A stretch of DNA of 64,000 nt. Origin: Trema orientale (Eukaryota > Streptophyta > Magnoliopsida > Rosales > Cannabaceae). The notes below the pieces were generated by a model. The model ran no database searches and had not been told where the DNA came from. It saw only the letters and a program-made list of their open reading frames with translations. Location of the stretch: positions 626,663 to 690,662 of the forward strand of contig JXTC01000136.1 in assembly GCA_002914845.1 (NCBI GenBank), written 5' to 3'. Shown piece by piece: positions 33,697-45,359 of this stretch (position 1 is its first letter; every line of letters starts with the position of its first letter). The position numbers and the translations under genes are program-made.

Positions 33697-34851
33697 TCAC
33701 TTGACGAGCTCCGAGATCCATCCCACATCAGGTGCTGACGCGGCCGAGTCGACTCGTCCGAGCGAGTTCTCCTTACTGAGCTTGGCGTACATTTTGGCTC
33801 GGATGTTTCTCCCAGACTCCACCCTCTCCATTGCCGGTTCCTCCACGCAGGACTGGTCCCAGAGATCCACCGAACCCACCCGGGGAGTGATCGGGTTTCG
33901 GGTCGGAGTCGAAGGGACGCTGCATATTCCGGGTCGGAGCATTGACCCGCCACGTGGAGATCCGAACCCAGATCCCATTTGGAACCCCCATGGAGGAGGA
34001 GAACCCAATTTAATCTTACCAAGCTGAAGATTCCGCATCGAGGCAACGAGTTCGCTCGCCGAGTTGAACGATCCAACACCGATTTGAGGGCTGTTCGGCG
34101 AAGCCGGAGGCGAGTCCGACGGCGGAGAAACCGGCGGCGACGTCAGAATCGAGGTGGGTGACGAGACAAAACCCCCTTTAGCGAGATACGAGTCGAAAGC
34201 GTGACGGATCGGCGACCCGTCAAACGATTCACCCGACCCGCTTGTCCTCGGACTCTGATTCGGCAAGACCCGGAGTTGCTCCGGTGTGTGAGCGAAGAAG
34301 CAGACTCGGCGGCGGCAACTGAGTCCGTCCTTGCATGGCTGAGTCCGGTAACGAGCCGGGTGGAGCCAACACTCGAAGACGCCATGAGCGAACTCGCACG
34401 AGTCGCCACTTTTGCAGTTGCCCTTACGAAACTCCGGGCACGCAGTGCCGGAATAGTGGTGCTTCCGGGGATCCCTACGGCGAGCCTTCTCACCGGGATG
34501 AGCGAACGGGCACTCGGTCCAGTCATGTGACCTCCCACGTGCGCACCTCCGGACCTTGAACTCGAACATGCGGAAATGGTCGCAGGAGAAGGCGTCGACG
34601 TGAGCATCCGATTCCTCACTCAGTGAGTCAGACTCGCCAGGCACGAACTCGTTGGACGGAAGGTAACGGTGGAGAGACGCGAACGAGTCGAGGAACGGTG
34701 AGTAATCTCCGGTAGCGACATTGCCGTTAACGTTAACAGACGGACTGGTAACGGAGAATGGAGAGGCGACTCCAGCCGTTGGATCATCATATGGGTCCCA
34801 TGTTGGAATTTGGACGGTGGGATTTAAGCGGGTTGGTTCTCCGATCATCAT
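33697..34851 (-). CDS. RR-TZF tandem CCCH zinc-finger protein (AtC3H20/AtC3H49-like)
   Basis: One uninterrupted 384-codon frame begins [18 protein letters not shown] and ends [11 protein letters not shown]. Residues about 90-133 form the plant arginine-rich (RR) region ([17 protein letters not shown]...). The two zinc fingers are C138-X7-C146-X5-C152-X3-H156, then 16 residues, then C173-X5-C179-X4-C184-X3-H188, the exact plant spacing. A Ser/Pro-rich C-terminal half carries the family-typical [11 protein letters not shown] segment. The length is near that of the Arabidopsis AtTZF1-3 proteins. Family members bind RNA, shuttle between nucleus and cytoplasm, associate with P-bodies/stress granules and act in ABA, GA and stress responses; these roles are known for the family, not shown here. 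No introns, as usual for this group. The coding region is much GC-richer than its flanks. Confidence 0.96.
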   Translation of the reverse strand: MMIGEPTRLNPTVQIPTWDPYDDPTAGVASPFSVTSPSVNVNGNVATGDYSPFLDSFASLHRYLPSNEFVPGESDSLSEESDAHVDAFSCDHFRMFEFKVRRCARGRSHDWTECPFAHPGEKARRRDPRKHHYSGTACPEFRKGNCKSGDSCEFAHGVFECWLHPARYRTQPCKDGLSCRRRVCFFAHTPEQLRVLPNQSPRTSGSGESFDGSPIRHAFDSYLAKGGFVSSPTSILTSPPVSPPSDSPPASPNSPQIGVGSFNSASELVASMRNLQLGKIKLGSPPPWGFQMGSGFGSPRGGSMLRPGICSVPSTPTRNPITPRVGSVDLWDQSCVEEPAMERVESGRNIRAKMYAKLSKENSLGRVDSAASAPDVGWISELVK

Positions 34852-35100
34852 ATTAGACAGGCATCGATTTCAGAGAGAGAGACATTGAATTGGTATGAGA
34901 AAAAGGAAATTAGTAGTCTGTGATATATATAAACTGCTTTTGAGGAGAGAGAGAAAGGAATAGGGGTTTAGGTTTAACCGTGGTTAAAAAGTAACTGTGC
35001 TGCGGTTAAAATATCTAGCGAGTCTCGCATCCTTTTCCACCGCGAGAGTCGGTCTACGGTGAAAGCACACACTATCGTGGTGGTGCTTATCAATTTTTAA
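34852..35100 (-). promoter_or_regulatory. Leader and core promoter of the TZF gene
   Basis: A TATATATA box (minus strand TTTATATATATC, about 34922-34933) lies about 75 bp before the start codon, with GA/CT-rich leader sequence between. AACCGTGGTTAAAA (34977-34990) and ACCGCGAGAG lie farther upstream. Confidence 0.5.
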
Positions 35101-35635
35101 ATTTATCTTCTCTTTGCTAATTATTTATTTATTTATTTATTTTTAGAGATAATGGCAAATTGATAATTTTTTGCTTATTTGGTCGGGGAAATTTTCTTTT
35201 CTTTTCTTTTTTTTCCTCAAAGAATCTCAATTGGAAGCAACTTAGCCGACAATTAAAGTGTAAGGTAGCCGCGGATTAGATAAGATCAACAATTACAAAG
35301 AAATTAACACGCGAATCTAAATAAAGACCTTGGATAATTGGATATTAATAAGAATCAATTCAAAAAAGAGTCTAAAAAACTTACATTAGAAAACAGGTAA
35401 TTCCACTTAATAAAACAAAGTTTGTGTGGTTTGTTTTGGAATGAAAAATTATATATATATATATATTAGGGAAAAAATAATTAATATGATTGGTATGTAT
35501 AAAATTTTAGCCAAGGCTCTCTTGTTTCCAACCATTAAGATCATAAACACACTTATGTTTTTGTTTACATAAATAAATATAAAAAGGAAAATGTGAGAGG
35601 TCGGCACTGTTTTTATGGACAGAAAGATAATGACT
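35101..35635. other. Intergenic, nothing recognised
   Basis: ATTT microsatellite at about 35125-35143 and a TA run at 35450-35466; otherwise plain AT-rich DNA. Confidence 0.45.
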
Positions 35636-35905
35636 CCGTTTAGTTCACTCATTTGAATGGTTGTATTTAAATAGAAATTATGGAATGTCTTATAATTGGA
35701 ATGAGAAACATTTGAAGTGAAATAAAGTAGAATGAGTTATAATTAGAATGAGAGACATTAGAATGAACCATTCAAAAACACCTCCTAGACTCCATTCTCA
35801 TTCCAAGACACAAAAAATCCAGTCTAATACTTGATGTGATTAATGGACTATTTGAATGGAAAACTGAATTATTGAATCAAACACTCATACTCATAGGTTT
35901 TGCAT
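35636..35905. mobile_element. Probable MITE rich in GAATG words
   Basis: Begins CTCCGTTTAGTTCACTCATT (35634) with GAATGG nearby. GAATGAACCATTC and ATTGAATCAAACACTCATACT follow as imperfect inverse wording. Resembles Harbinger-type MITEs ending in CCGTTTGGTT; ends not resolved. Confidence 0.35.
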
Positions 35906-37300
35906 TTAAATAAAATGAAATGTGTGAAATAAATGGGGTCAATATTTATTTGTATTTTTGTTATTTTTGTTTTTTCATAAAAGAATAGAAAATACATTTT
36001 TCATTTTTCTTTATTTTTATTAATGTTTTCTTCACATGTTTGGTAAACTTAGTTATGTTTCTTTCAAAACAAAAAATGTAATGATAATTGTTATGGTTTC
36101 GTTTTTCTGAAGAAATGAACTATAATCACGGGAAAGAAAAGTACAAAATTCTATTACCATTCACAAACCCTTTTGTAGTTATATGAGAACTTCATGTCCT
36201 TACTTGGTTTCTCTTTATTTAAATAGCAATCTTGCACTCAAATATTTATCTTCAATTATAGTATCTAATTAGTAGAATCATACTCAGCCAATAAACTGAT
36301 ATATCCTTAAAACGAATGATGTCACATGACTTAAAAATCTAAACTATCCAATTAGTTTTCAAAGTTGTTTATCTTTTGAAAATTATATGATAATATCCCC
36401 CACTTCTAATTATTAGAAAATTATAATAGAATACGTCGCCAATTCATTAAGGGAATTTTCACATTTTGTTCATTTAATACGCATTATTATTTTTTATGTA
36501 AAAAAAAAATTACATATTATTTTTATATTATCAATATTGGCCTTTATATATTTAAACTTGGGACACCTCAGTTTATCAATTTTTAACCAATACCTTTACC
36601 AAAATACTCTTTCAAGATTTTAACATATATATTTACAAATTGTCCAGATTTTAAATTAAATAACTAAAATAAGAAATATTAAAAAGTTATAAAAAAATGC
36701 GCAATAAAATATTAAATTGATTTTAAAATATGTATTAGCCCCAAAGATAAGTTATAATTGGTCTTTAACTCATAGTAGGTATATATTGACCACATCTTTA
36801 AAAAATGAAGAATAGTGCCAATATCTAAATCAAATACAAAGTATAAATTGAAAAAAAAAAAAGGTTGAAATTCAATGTATAATTATGTAAGTATTCGGCA
36901 AAAAAAAATTATTGTTTTTATTAATTAGATTTAGACGATATGAGATACTAAAATTAGATAAAACATTCGAATTTAGTAGAGTTAATTTTCTAGAGTTTAT
37001 ATCGTCGATCCCATTCAGCTTAGCTGGCTGAATAGACGAGTTGGAATTTCATCCAGACTTCCAAAAAATAAAAAGAATATGTAAGAAAAAGAAAATTATT
37101 TCACAAAGTAAAGGGCCTCTCTGACCGAATCATTTAAAAGAAAAAACAAATTAAATTATTTGAAAAATATCCAAATACATGGTAACAAAATTAATTCCTT
37201 CAAAAGATAGGTAACAAAATTAATCGCAGTACGAACGAACGGACAGGGGAATCAATGCAACTCGACAATGTAGGGAAGAAAATCTGTACGGAATCGTCCA
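35906..37300. other. Intergenic, nothing recognised
   Basis: AT-rich with several A/T runs. A tRNA-like A-box wording (CTTAGCTGGCTGAATAGACG at about 37018) has no matching B box. No gene. Confidence 0.4.
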
Positions 37301-37311
37301 CCTATTCCAAA

Positions 37312-37352
37312 AGTCACGTGATGAGAAGGGACCCATCACGTGATGAGAAGGG
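37312..37352. promoter_or_regulatory. Direct repeat of CACGTGATGAGAAGGG (G-box core)
   Basis: TCACGTGATGAGAAGGG occurs twice, about 21 bp apart, each with a palindromic CACGTG core, in a locally GC-richer stretch (37220-37450) that also has ACACGCGGCAACC. This could be an orphan promoter; no gene begins next to it. Confidence 0.4.
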
Positions 37353-37634
37353 CATACGTTTTTGGTGGAATAAAGAAGGCTTGGTTTGACCCTCCACGAT
37401 GTCTAACACGCGGCAACCGATACGCCTCCGCTTTCCCCTCTCGAGATCCTCGTGATATTGATTGATTCTTAGCAATCCATCATTTTTACTTTATCTCTCG
37501 AAAAGAATAAATAAAAACTATGGGTGTTAAATAAATTCCTGTTTCCTTCAAAAAAATGCATATATGTATAATTTCCATCTCCATGTTTCTCATTAAGAAT
37601 TATGTCTTATTTTTACTATTTTTTGAATACAAAC

Positions 37635-37815
37635 ACTAATCCTAGGAACACGAAAAACTTACAAAAGAAAAACTAAACACTAATTATGTGACATCCATTA
37701 CAATTACTAAATTTTAAATAGTATGACGCCATTTAAAAATAAAATAGTGGTAGAAATAAATGCCTCATTATTGGTGTAAACTTTTTGTACAAATTTTTGA
37801 TGTCATAAACACCAC
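37635..37815. mobile_element. M1 MITE, second clear copy
   Basis: Shares with 668-870 the wording ATTACTAAATTTTAAATAG, AAAATAGT and CATTATTGGTGTAAACTTTTTG, and inverted ends (CTAGGAACACGAAAAACTTAC against TTTTTGATGTCATAAACACC). Confidence 0.55.
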
Positions 37816-38045
37816 TCTTAATGACCTTAATAAAAGAGACTCGTTCATAAATATTATCAAAAGTCAAAACTAATCATTCCATGTCACACATCTAAATTAC
37901 TTAGACACCACTTCCCTAAAAAACCTCAAAACACCTTACAATAATCCGCTAGCACTCAAATATATTCAGCTTTGTACTCGACTTTATTTGTCGTATTAGA
38001 CCAGGGTAGAACGGGATCTTTGACCAAACTTGACTCTAGTGTTCA

Positions 38046-38768
38046 ACCACGGTCGAGGTTTCTTTTTTTTTTTTTATATAAACGGACTCCTTAAGGGAAT
38101 ATCATTAATCGAAGCAAAAGCTTCAAATTACAATAAAAACATAAGGATTATAATTTCAAACTCCTCAAAAAAAAAGAGACGAAAAATGGATCACAAACAC
38201 AACTACGAACAAATATGTAGGTTACCCTAATTCTTCAAGAAAAAGAGATAATAAGAACCACCAGCAATCTATTGCCTTCAACACTTGCTCCTGGCTGCAT
38301 TCTTGGCGGGGTAGATTATATGAGGCCATCATCAATTGAGATCCATACCCGTGGAAAAGAAAACAAAACAAAAACCGGCCACTAAACAGATCTAGATCTG
38401 AGAAGAAATCTCATATTTAAGACCTGGACCGGACTAAAATCCACACGAAATGTGGTACTATAAACCAGATCTAGATCTAGACTTATTAAAACTGAAAAAG
38501 AAAAAGAAAAAAGAGGCAGAGAAGATGAGGAGAAAGAAAAGGGTCAGAAGAAGAGGCTGGAGAAGAAGGGAAAACCCCCTCTCCGACCTTCAAGTGGGGT
38601 GGCGCTGACTTTTTTGTTAGGAGAAAATACAATTAAAGAAAGAGGCTAGGATTTTTTTCTTTTTCCTCCGACTAGCGAGATGTTTCCAAAACGTGTTAAA
38701 TCTTAAGTGTAAATGTTAAGGGAATTCTGGTGCTAATTACTAATAGAGGTATACCACGGTTGAGTTTT
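38046..38768 (-). mobile_element. L1-type LINE-derived retroposon without ORFs
   Basis: The minus-strand insert (about 38752-38062) ends with GCTTTTGCTTCGATTAATGAT, ATTCCC and a poly(A) tail (poly-T at 38063-38075), the form of a plant L1 3' end. ACCACGGTCGAGGTTT (38046-38061) and ACCACGGTTGAGTTTT (38753-38768) are a 16-bp target duplication with two mismatches. The 5' part is CT-rich with GGAGAGGGGGTTTTCCC, like L1 leader text. At ~690 bp with no reverse transcriptase region, it is an internally deleted LINE or a LINE-mobilised transcript. Contains the palindrome CAGATCTAGATCTG. Confidence 0.7.
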
Positions 38769-39426
38769 GGGAAGACAGGCCAAATTCGAAATTCTGAAAT
38801 TTTTATTAAGTGAAATATCTAAATTTGTCTATCTTTTTTTTATCACATGTTTTAAATATATGGTAAAAATTAATAATGTCATATATTAAATTCATAATGC
38901 AAAAAATGATTCTCACTTTACTTTTGCTAAGAATTCATACTCTGCCAACTCTCTATATTCTTTCAATATTAGTCGTTAAAATTTTGATTTTTTTTTTTAC
39001 ATTATCAATTGTGACTATATTTTAAAATTTATGGTGAAAGATGGAACAAATTATAACTCATTTTTTTTGAAGCTATTTTTTAGTCAAAATGTGAAAAATC
39101 TAAAATTACCCTCAAAATTCTCTTTCTCCAGATCCAAAATTCGCGATTCTCTGTATATTAAAGCTCATGATGAAATATGGGAAAAATTATAATCAATTTT
39201 AAAAAAAACTGCTATTATTTAATGAAAATTTGAAAATCCAAAATTACCCCATTATCCCCACCGCTCGTTAAAATTCAACTATGGTCAAGCAATTTTGATT
39301 GGGGGTCAAATGCAATAAGAAATTTTTTTTTTTTTTAAAAGAAACTATATACTGTCTAAAGAAATCGACTATGTTTGTCAAAACCAAACTTGAACCAAGC
39401 TTGTTGGAGTTGAAAACTCCTAGTTC
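38769..39426. other. Intergenic with a small internal duplication
   Basis: ATTATCAATTGTGACTATATT ... AAAATTACCCTC is repeated in diverged form (about 39003-39115 and 39160-39255). No gene. Confidence 0.4.
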
Positions 39427-39669
39427 ATGATCAATCATCTAATGATGACAAGGAATTTAGAATCTTCTTCTTCTTCAAACCAAAACTCGCAATTCTCTAT
39501 AACTTCACAATTTCTAACCTCCTCTTCTTCCTCTTTCCATGCCTCTCCATTTTTAAGTCTACTACCACCATCACCACTACTAGATAGTCATAACCCTATA
39601 ACATTGGAGAAGAACAAGCTTTTATCGAAAAGTATGGCTGATGAGAACGAGCTTTCATTGACGATTTGA
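39427..39669 (+). CDS. Unrecognised 80-codon ORF, Ser-rich (doubtful)
   Basis: An ATG-started frame of 80 codons, Ser/Pro/Leu-rich, with two Ser runs (residues about 13-17 and 33-36) and the end MADENELSLTI. Codon composition is slightly richer than the flanks and no introns are needed. It resembles no family I know. It could be a small protein, a broken first exon, or chance; the TTC microsatellite that encodes the Ser run favours chance. Confidence 0.2.
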   Translation: MINHLMMTRNLESSSSSNQNSQFSITSQFLTSSSSSFHASPFLSLLPPSPLLDSHNPITLEKNKLLSKSMADENELSLTI

Positions 39670-39716
39670 TTCATTCTGTTTCTTATGTGTTTTTTTTTTC
39701 TTAATTTTTTAACCAT

Positions 39717-39794
39717 AGTTTTTTATTAGGATATTCGGGTAAATTTGAATAGATGAGTTTTTTATTAGGATATTCGGATAATTTTGAATAGATG
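39717..39794. repeat. Tandem duplication, two 39-bp units
   Basis: AGTTTTTTATTAGGATATTC then GG-TAA-TTTGAATAGATG occurs at 39717-39755 and 39756-39794 with few differences. Confidence 0.85.
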
Positions 39795-40112
39795 ACATAG
39801 CACTAAGGGCCATTTTTTTGAAAAGATAAATGTAAAAGAGATACAAAGGTAGTTTTCACTATGATATTATTGGTTAATCCAATGGGTATAAACCCTCATA
39901 CATAAAATAGCAAGTTAATTTCAGTTAGCCCAATAACCCAAAAATTACCATAACATAGCCGGTCTAATAAATGAGTTACCTTCGGGTCAACTTGTATAAG
40001 GTCCAATTATGATTTGTAAGAAATGCTCACTAGACCATACTTGTTAGGCTCACAAGGCCACCAAAAAATCCATTGTGCAAATAAATTTTAATAGTGGTTT
40101 ATTTTCTGAAAA

Positions 40113-40546
40113 GGGCTTGTTTGGATTCACTTCTAATTTTTTGTTTAAATAAATTAAAAATAGAAGTAAAAATTTTGTTTTGATTTTCAATTTTTAGAAA
40201 TAAGAAACATGTTTGGCAAATTTTATTTCCCTATTTGTTTCCAAAAACAATAAAGTGTAAATAATGATAGAGAAAGTCATATAGACTTATATTTATGTAT
40301 GTATATACATATATATATGTGTGCGCACTTGTGTATAAATATTTGTATGTTCTTTTGTTTTTGAAATTTGTTTAAAAAAATAAAGATATTAGAAATTTTT
40401 TGTTTCCACTTTTTGTGAAATGTTTTGTAACAATTTTTAAAAACAAAAAACAAAAACAAGGTTGCTAAGCAAATTTTCAAAAAAAATTTCCATTTTTCTG
40501 TTTTAAAAAAATAAAAAACAGAAAAAGAAAATGAATCCAAACAAAT
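40113..40546. mobile_element. MITE, family M2, copy 2
   Basis: Ends GGGCTTGTTTGGATTCACTT and ATGAATCCAAACAAATC. Same length (about 434 bp) and the same internal order as 910-1343. Confidence 0.75.
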
Positions 40547-42398
40547 CTTTATATTTATATTTCGCTCAATTTTCTAAATGGTGGCCAAAATCTCATATTA
40601 TGTTTGATTTATGCGTGCTGAATGTAGTGAAGCAAATGATGGATAATTTGTTTGCTTTCTCAAACTAAACTATTCAATAGAATCTACTTTTATCTTACTT
40701 CGGAATCACAGACATAATTATAACTCATCATTCATCCAACTCCAAGAGAAGAAGAAAAAAGGGGGAAAAAAAAAATCAATAGCATAAATAAATAGATCAC
40801 GTTCCAATGCCCTAAGGCTTAACATGTGTATGGCAGAGAGGATTAGCTCAGAATTATATTGTTTTAATTGGATTATTCCTAACCTTGAGGAAATGACCTT
40901 CACATAACTAGTCACATGACTTAGAATAAAGTGGATAACGATTCCCAATTTAGCTTAAAATCCCACGTGTTAGGTTGGCCGACGTGCAACTTCATACGGT
41001 AAAAGTGCTAATGAAACTTTGTTCTTAACTTAATTGTTACTAAAAAATTGTGATTCCGTGGAGTTGATTAACGGCAAAATCTCATCGGGGCATGTTTTAT
41101 GGTCTTGTGCTTGGTGTTTGTCCTCCAGGTGTAGGACCTAAAAAACCTAACTCTTGGATAAACAAAGCAAGTTGCAATACTTGTGTTTTGTTTATTTACT
41201 TATTATTTACTATTATATATCTCACTTTTGTCGAGAAACTTTGTACTTAAAGTTGGTGGATTTGGTTAACAAATTAAGTAACTATGGTAAAAATTTTCAA
41301 CTAATTATTTAGAATTTGGAATTGTTTCTAGATTTTACTTTTATCATTGAAAAGTGATTAGAGAAAAAAATGGGAAGAGTAGGCGTTTGATAATTTTATG
41401 TTTTTTATCAGCAAATTTTAAAAATTATTTTGTGACTGATATTTTAAGAATTTGAAGAACATAATAGCTATTCTGCTATAATAATATAAATCATTTTAAA
41501 TAATATTTATAACACACACAGTTTATAATTTACCGAACACTAGATTCTATTTTTAAACACACACAACTTATGGTTTATTAAACACTAGATACTATTTTTA
41601 AACAACACAATAATTTTATAAATTAAATTTATCAAATACGTAAATCTTTTTTCTCAGATCTGCTTCTTGTTCATAGCACATACAGCAGCCAGCAGGTAGG
41701 GCTACTGCACTGACACAATAATATCAAACTGGCGTAATATATTAAATGTATTTTATATATTCAAGCAATACCGAGCTGGCCTAATATATTAAATGCATTT
41801 TATATATTCCACTTTACATATACGAAGCATATCAAATTCAACTTTTATTTAAACTATGTCAATTTTGATATTGAACAAAGTTTATATACTGAATATTTCA
41901 GATTCTATATTAAATAAATCAACTTATATATTAGATATTTCATTTGATGTTTCAACTATTTAACTGAAAAAAAAAAAAGATGAACTATGAAGTGTCAAAA
42001 TTGACCATTTTGCTAGAAGTTCCCAGGGAAATGGACGAGACTATTTTTTTTAGGCCGGAATGATATTTCTAGCACAAATTTTTAAGATAATTTTTTTCAT
42101 AACTAGTCGCTGTTGTTATGAATTTATGACTAGTACTCTAGTAATTATTCTATTTACGATCTGTAATTTTTACTTGAACAATAATCATTTCTATTATAAC
42201 TACTAGACTACTACTCATAAGAGGTCACAATTATCATTAGTACTGAAAAAAAAGAGTTTTTATAACAAATGTCCGTTATCTTCCCTTCGTTTAAGGAATG
42301 GTCGTTTTTTTATATTCAATAAATGTCCATATTTGTTATATTTTTTGCAAAATGACAAATTTTTTTTTCAATAGATCAATTTTTTCATATCAATTATA
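40547..42398. other. Intergenic; ~48-bp tandem duplication near 41727-41822
   Basis: CTGG-(C/G)TAATATATTAAATG-ATTTTATATATTC occurs twice in a row (about 41731 and 41776). Near 41519 and 41562 an ACACACA-CTTATGGTTTA-like segment is also duplicated. No gene. Confidence 0.45.
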
Positions 42399-42775
42399 TT
42401 AGTAAATAGGGATAACTGCAAAAAAAAATCCTGAAGTTTGGGTGTTCTGCAATTTAAACCCTGAAGTTTGGACTTTGCAAAATAATACCCTGAGATTAAG
42501 AATTTCTGAAAATTAATACCTTGGACAGATTTTTTTAACCAATTTTAGGAACGAAAAAACAATAATATCCTCTATTAAAACTATATTAATCCATATTATT
42601 CATCTTAATTTTGAGGATATTATTGTATTTTATCAGTTAAAAATCAACACAGAGTATTAATTTTCAGAAATTCGTAATCTCAGGGTATTATTTTGCGAAA
42701 TTCAAACTTCAGGATTTAAATTGTAGAATATTCAAATATGAGAGTATTTTTTTTGCAATTATCTCTTAGTAAATA
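42399..42775. mobile_element. Mutator-like MITE with long inverted ends, copy 2
   Basis: Exact 10-bp target duplication TTAGTAAATA (42399-42408, 42766-42775). Element 42409-42765 starts GGGATAACTGCAAAAA and ends GCAATTATCTC. About 100-bp inverted ends share TGAAGTTTG, GCAATTTAAA and ATAATACCCTGAGATTA. Same family as 12965-13333. Confidence 0.85.
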
Positions 42776-43265
42776 TCCGTTAGAAGAGAAGGTTCCATAA
42801 GAACAACTATTTATTCCTATTTTCAAGTACTTCTAAAAAATGATAAGAATTATGGGGAGCAATAACAAGAAGATATTGGAACATCATTTTGGAATAGATG
42901 ATGGAAGTATGAGTCCATTTTGGTCATAGTATTAATATTAGAATGTATTAGTATATCAAGTTTGTACTTGTGCATTAATTTTTGTTTATAATTGTATCAC
43001 TTTCATATCAATATTTCAGTTATTTCGTATTAGTAATTTAGTATATTAATTTCATATTAAGTTTATCAATATACAATTTTCTTTTTGTTTTTACATAAAC
43101 TAATAAACTGACATAAATATTCAAAAATGATCTATTTTAGCTTTTCCGATTAACTTGGCCACTTTTCAAATATTTTTGATAAATTCGGCCATTTTCAAAT
43201 GTTTGATAAATTCGGCTACTTTTTAGTGATGTTTGAAAAACAACATTTCTTAAAATTGAACCTAA
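42776..43265. other. Intergenic, nothing recognised
   Basis: AT-rich. AATTCGGCCATTTTCAAAT is repeated in short form near 43192 and 43213. Confidence 0.4.
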
Positions 43266-43905
43266 AATTAAGGATGTTTATTGGTTGGAATCCAACATAT
43301 TTTAACTATATTCTATCAAATCTAATTATAGGTCAATTTTAGAAAATTATTATCTAATACAATGTAATCCAATTTACCTATAAAACCCAATGTAGTCCAA
43401 TCTAACTAATAATTGGATTAGATCGATTTTTGTAATCGACTATGGAGTTTTCTTTAAAGACTTTTTCCTAATATATTTCAAACTAAAAGGAAAAAAAAAA
43501 ACATAATTCATATAACATAATTTCAAACTCTTGGCCTTATTTCCAATATATTTCTAAGGAAATAAGGTATATGAGGAAAATAGATGAGTATATTATTTAG
43601 TTGAATCAGAATTTTTTTTTTTAATCTAGTGGGATAAGGTCTATATTAAAAGTTACATGAGGCAAATATAGAAAAACACTTGGATATATTTGTTTTCCTA
43701 ATTTATCTAATATAAATTCGATTAGTTTGGTTCTAATTGAGTATTTTACTATAAGATCCATCAATCGAACCAATTCAATTAAAATACAAAATTTAACATC
43801 CAATACAATCCAATGATAATTGGATATTCAATTTTTGGCGATTGGATTTGATTGAATAGGTCGATTTAATCGGTTTAGTATGGATTTTTAATACCCCTGC
43901 CTAAA
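43266..43905. repeat. CCAATC/GATTGG-rich dispersed repeat
   Basis: Many CCAATC, GGATTAGAT and AATTGGAT words with inverse wording at the two ends (TGGTTGGAATCCAAC near 43281; GATTGGATTTGATTG near 43840; GTATGGATTTTTAATACCCCTGCC at the end). Looks like a decayed non-autonomous DNA element; boundaries approximate. Confidence 0.4.
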
Positions 43906-43989
43906 ATTCTACGATTTGCATAAGAAGCCCAACAAAGTAATTGTAAGGAAAATGGACCTAACAAATAGTAATTCAGACTAAAATGACTT

Positions 43990-44155
43990 TACTATAAACT
44001 TTTTTAATAGTATTACCAGTTGTATGACAGATGTCACATAATTTGCAACATTAAAATTATCTTTTTTAGGACTAATTAATGGTCACAAAATTATGTGACA
44101 CCCATTATATAATTATATAACATTACTAGATAAGTCTTTTTTTAAAACACTCCTA
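43990..44155. mobile_element. Decayed MITE with GTCACATAATTT / AAATTATGTGAC arms
   Basis: GATGTCACATAATTTGCAAC (about 44030) and its inverse CACAAAATTATGTGACACC (about 44083-44101) plus outer AATAGTATTACC / AACATTACTAGATAAG. M1-like wording. Confidence 0.4.
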
Positions 44156-44666
44156 AAAAGACTGCTCTAGTCTGAATTAATACTATTCATGTCAAATTTC
44201 TTAATCGTAAAGAACTGTCTGTCCCTTTGGGAAATGGATGGGTCTAGGAGTTTGGGTCTTAACTACTCCTACCCAGGTCCAAATCCCTTATGAATTGAGA
44301 AAAGGCTTTTTAGCCAAATGACTGAATTTCGAATCAAATTTTACAAAATAGCTGTTTTTCAAATATCGTTAAAAAATGGCTGAATTTTGACAATTATTTT
44401 AAAAAATAACCGTTTTTTATATTTAGTATATCAAAATATATTAATTTATTTTTTAAAGCGTTGATTAACTTTTTTAGAAATTGATTTAAATTATAAAAAT
44501 AGATTAACTAAAAAACAACTATTTATAAAAATAAAATTAGAAAACGGTCAATTATTAAATAGATGTAAAAAATAACTTTTTTTTTTTTAAATTGATCTGA
44601 AAAAAATGTTATTTCTTATAAATACTCTTGAGAAAAGGACGTGGGTAGGATTAACTTGGGGGAAAT

Positions 44667-44869
44667 TGACGTTTTTGTGCATTTTTTCTAAAAATATTAT
44701 CTTTTTAAGAGTATTAAAGACGTCTAGACATATAGTCATAAACTTCTTGATCTTGAAAAAGTCATAAATAGTAATTTTTCATAATCAAGAAACTCTTAAC
44801 CTATTATCAAGAAGTCCTTGACACACCTAAAAATGTTATTTTAGAAAATGTACAAAAAACGGTCATTTT
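44667..44869. mobile_element. MITE with ~30-bp inverted ends (TGACSGTTTTTTGT type)
   Basis: The left end TTGACGTTTTTGTGCATTTT then TTCTAAAAATA is mirrored by TTATTTTAGAAAATGTACAA then AAAACGGTCA. The middle contains CTTGATCTTGAAAAAGTC and an inverse AATCAAG. About 200 bp. Confidence 0.6.
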
Positions 44870-45359
44870 GGTCTAAGCTAGTCATATCCATGTCATTTTC
44901 TCTTACGAATTTGACTAAGTTGGCCCATGGATATGAAGCACTTTTAGGTCCAGTCCTTACGTTGATTGGGCCGCTTTCTTATCTTCTATTCGTTCATTGA
45001 GCCTGGCCCAATTGAAAAAAGGCACCGTCTGCATTCTGCAGTGACGTGCCGTGTATTGTTATAATTGGCAGGGACAAGGGATATGACATAATAATAGTCA
45101 ATTCCAATTTTCAGTCCTAACGTGCGGTCTTATTGTTCTTTTCTTTTTGAGCAAAGCGAAAATCTGATTCAGTCAACTTTGGCTTAGGAGTAATTGATCA
45201 AGATCAACAATATAATAGTATTAATATAATATGTTTCTGCTCTTGAGTCTCGAGTCATCTGAGTCATGACCCGGGTGTAAAGGACCGAAAATGGGGTATG
45301 ATGGGCCGGGCCCGGTCTAATGGGCTTGAGTTTCAGATAAAACTGGCCCATACTCAGTT
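44870..45359. other. Intergenic, GC-richer in part
   Basis: TGGCCCATGG, TGGGCC-type and GGGCCGGGCCCGG words near 44925, 45300 and 45340 are of the site II kind frequent in plant promoters. This fits promoter DNA for the possible exon that follows. Confidence 0.35.

Noticed and set aside
33701-34619. Several long ORFs on both strands over the TZF gene
   Set aside because: Shadows of a GC-rich coding region; only the 384-codon frame has the zinc-finger motifs.
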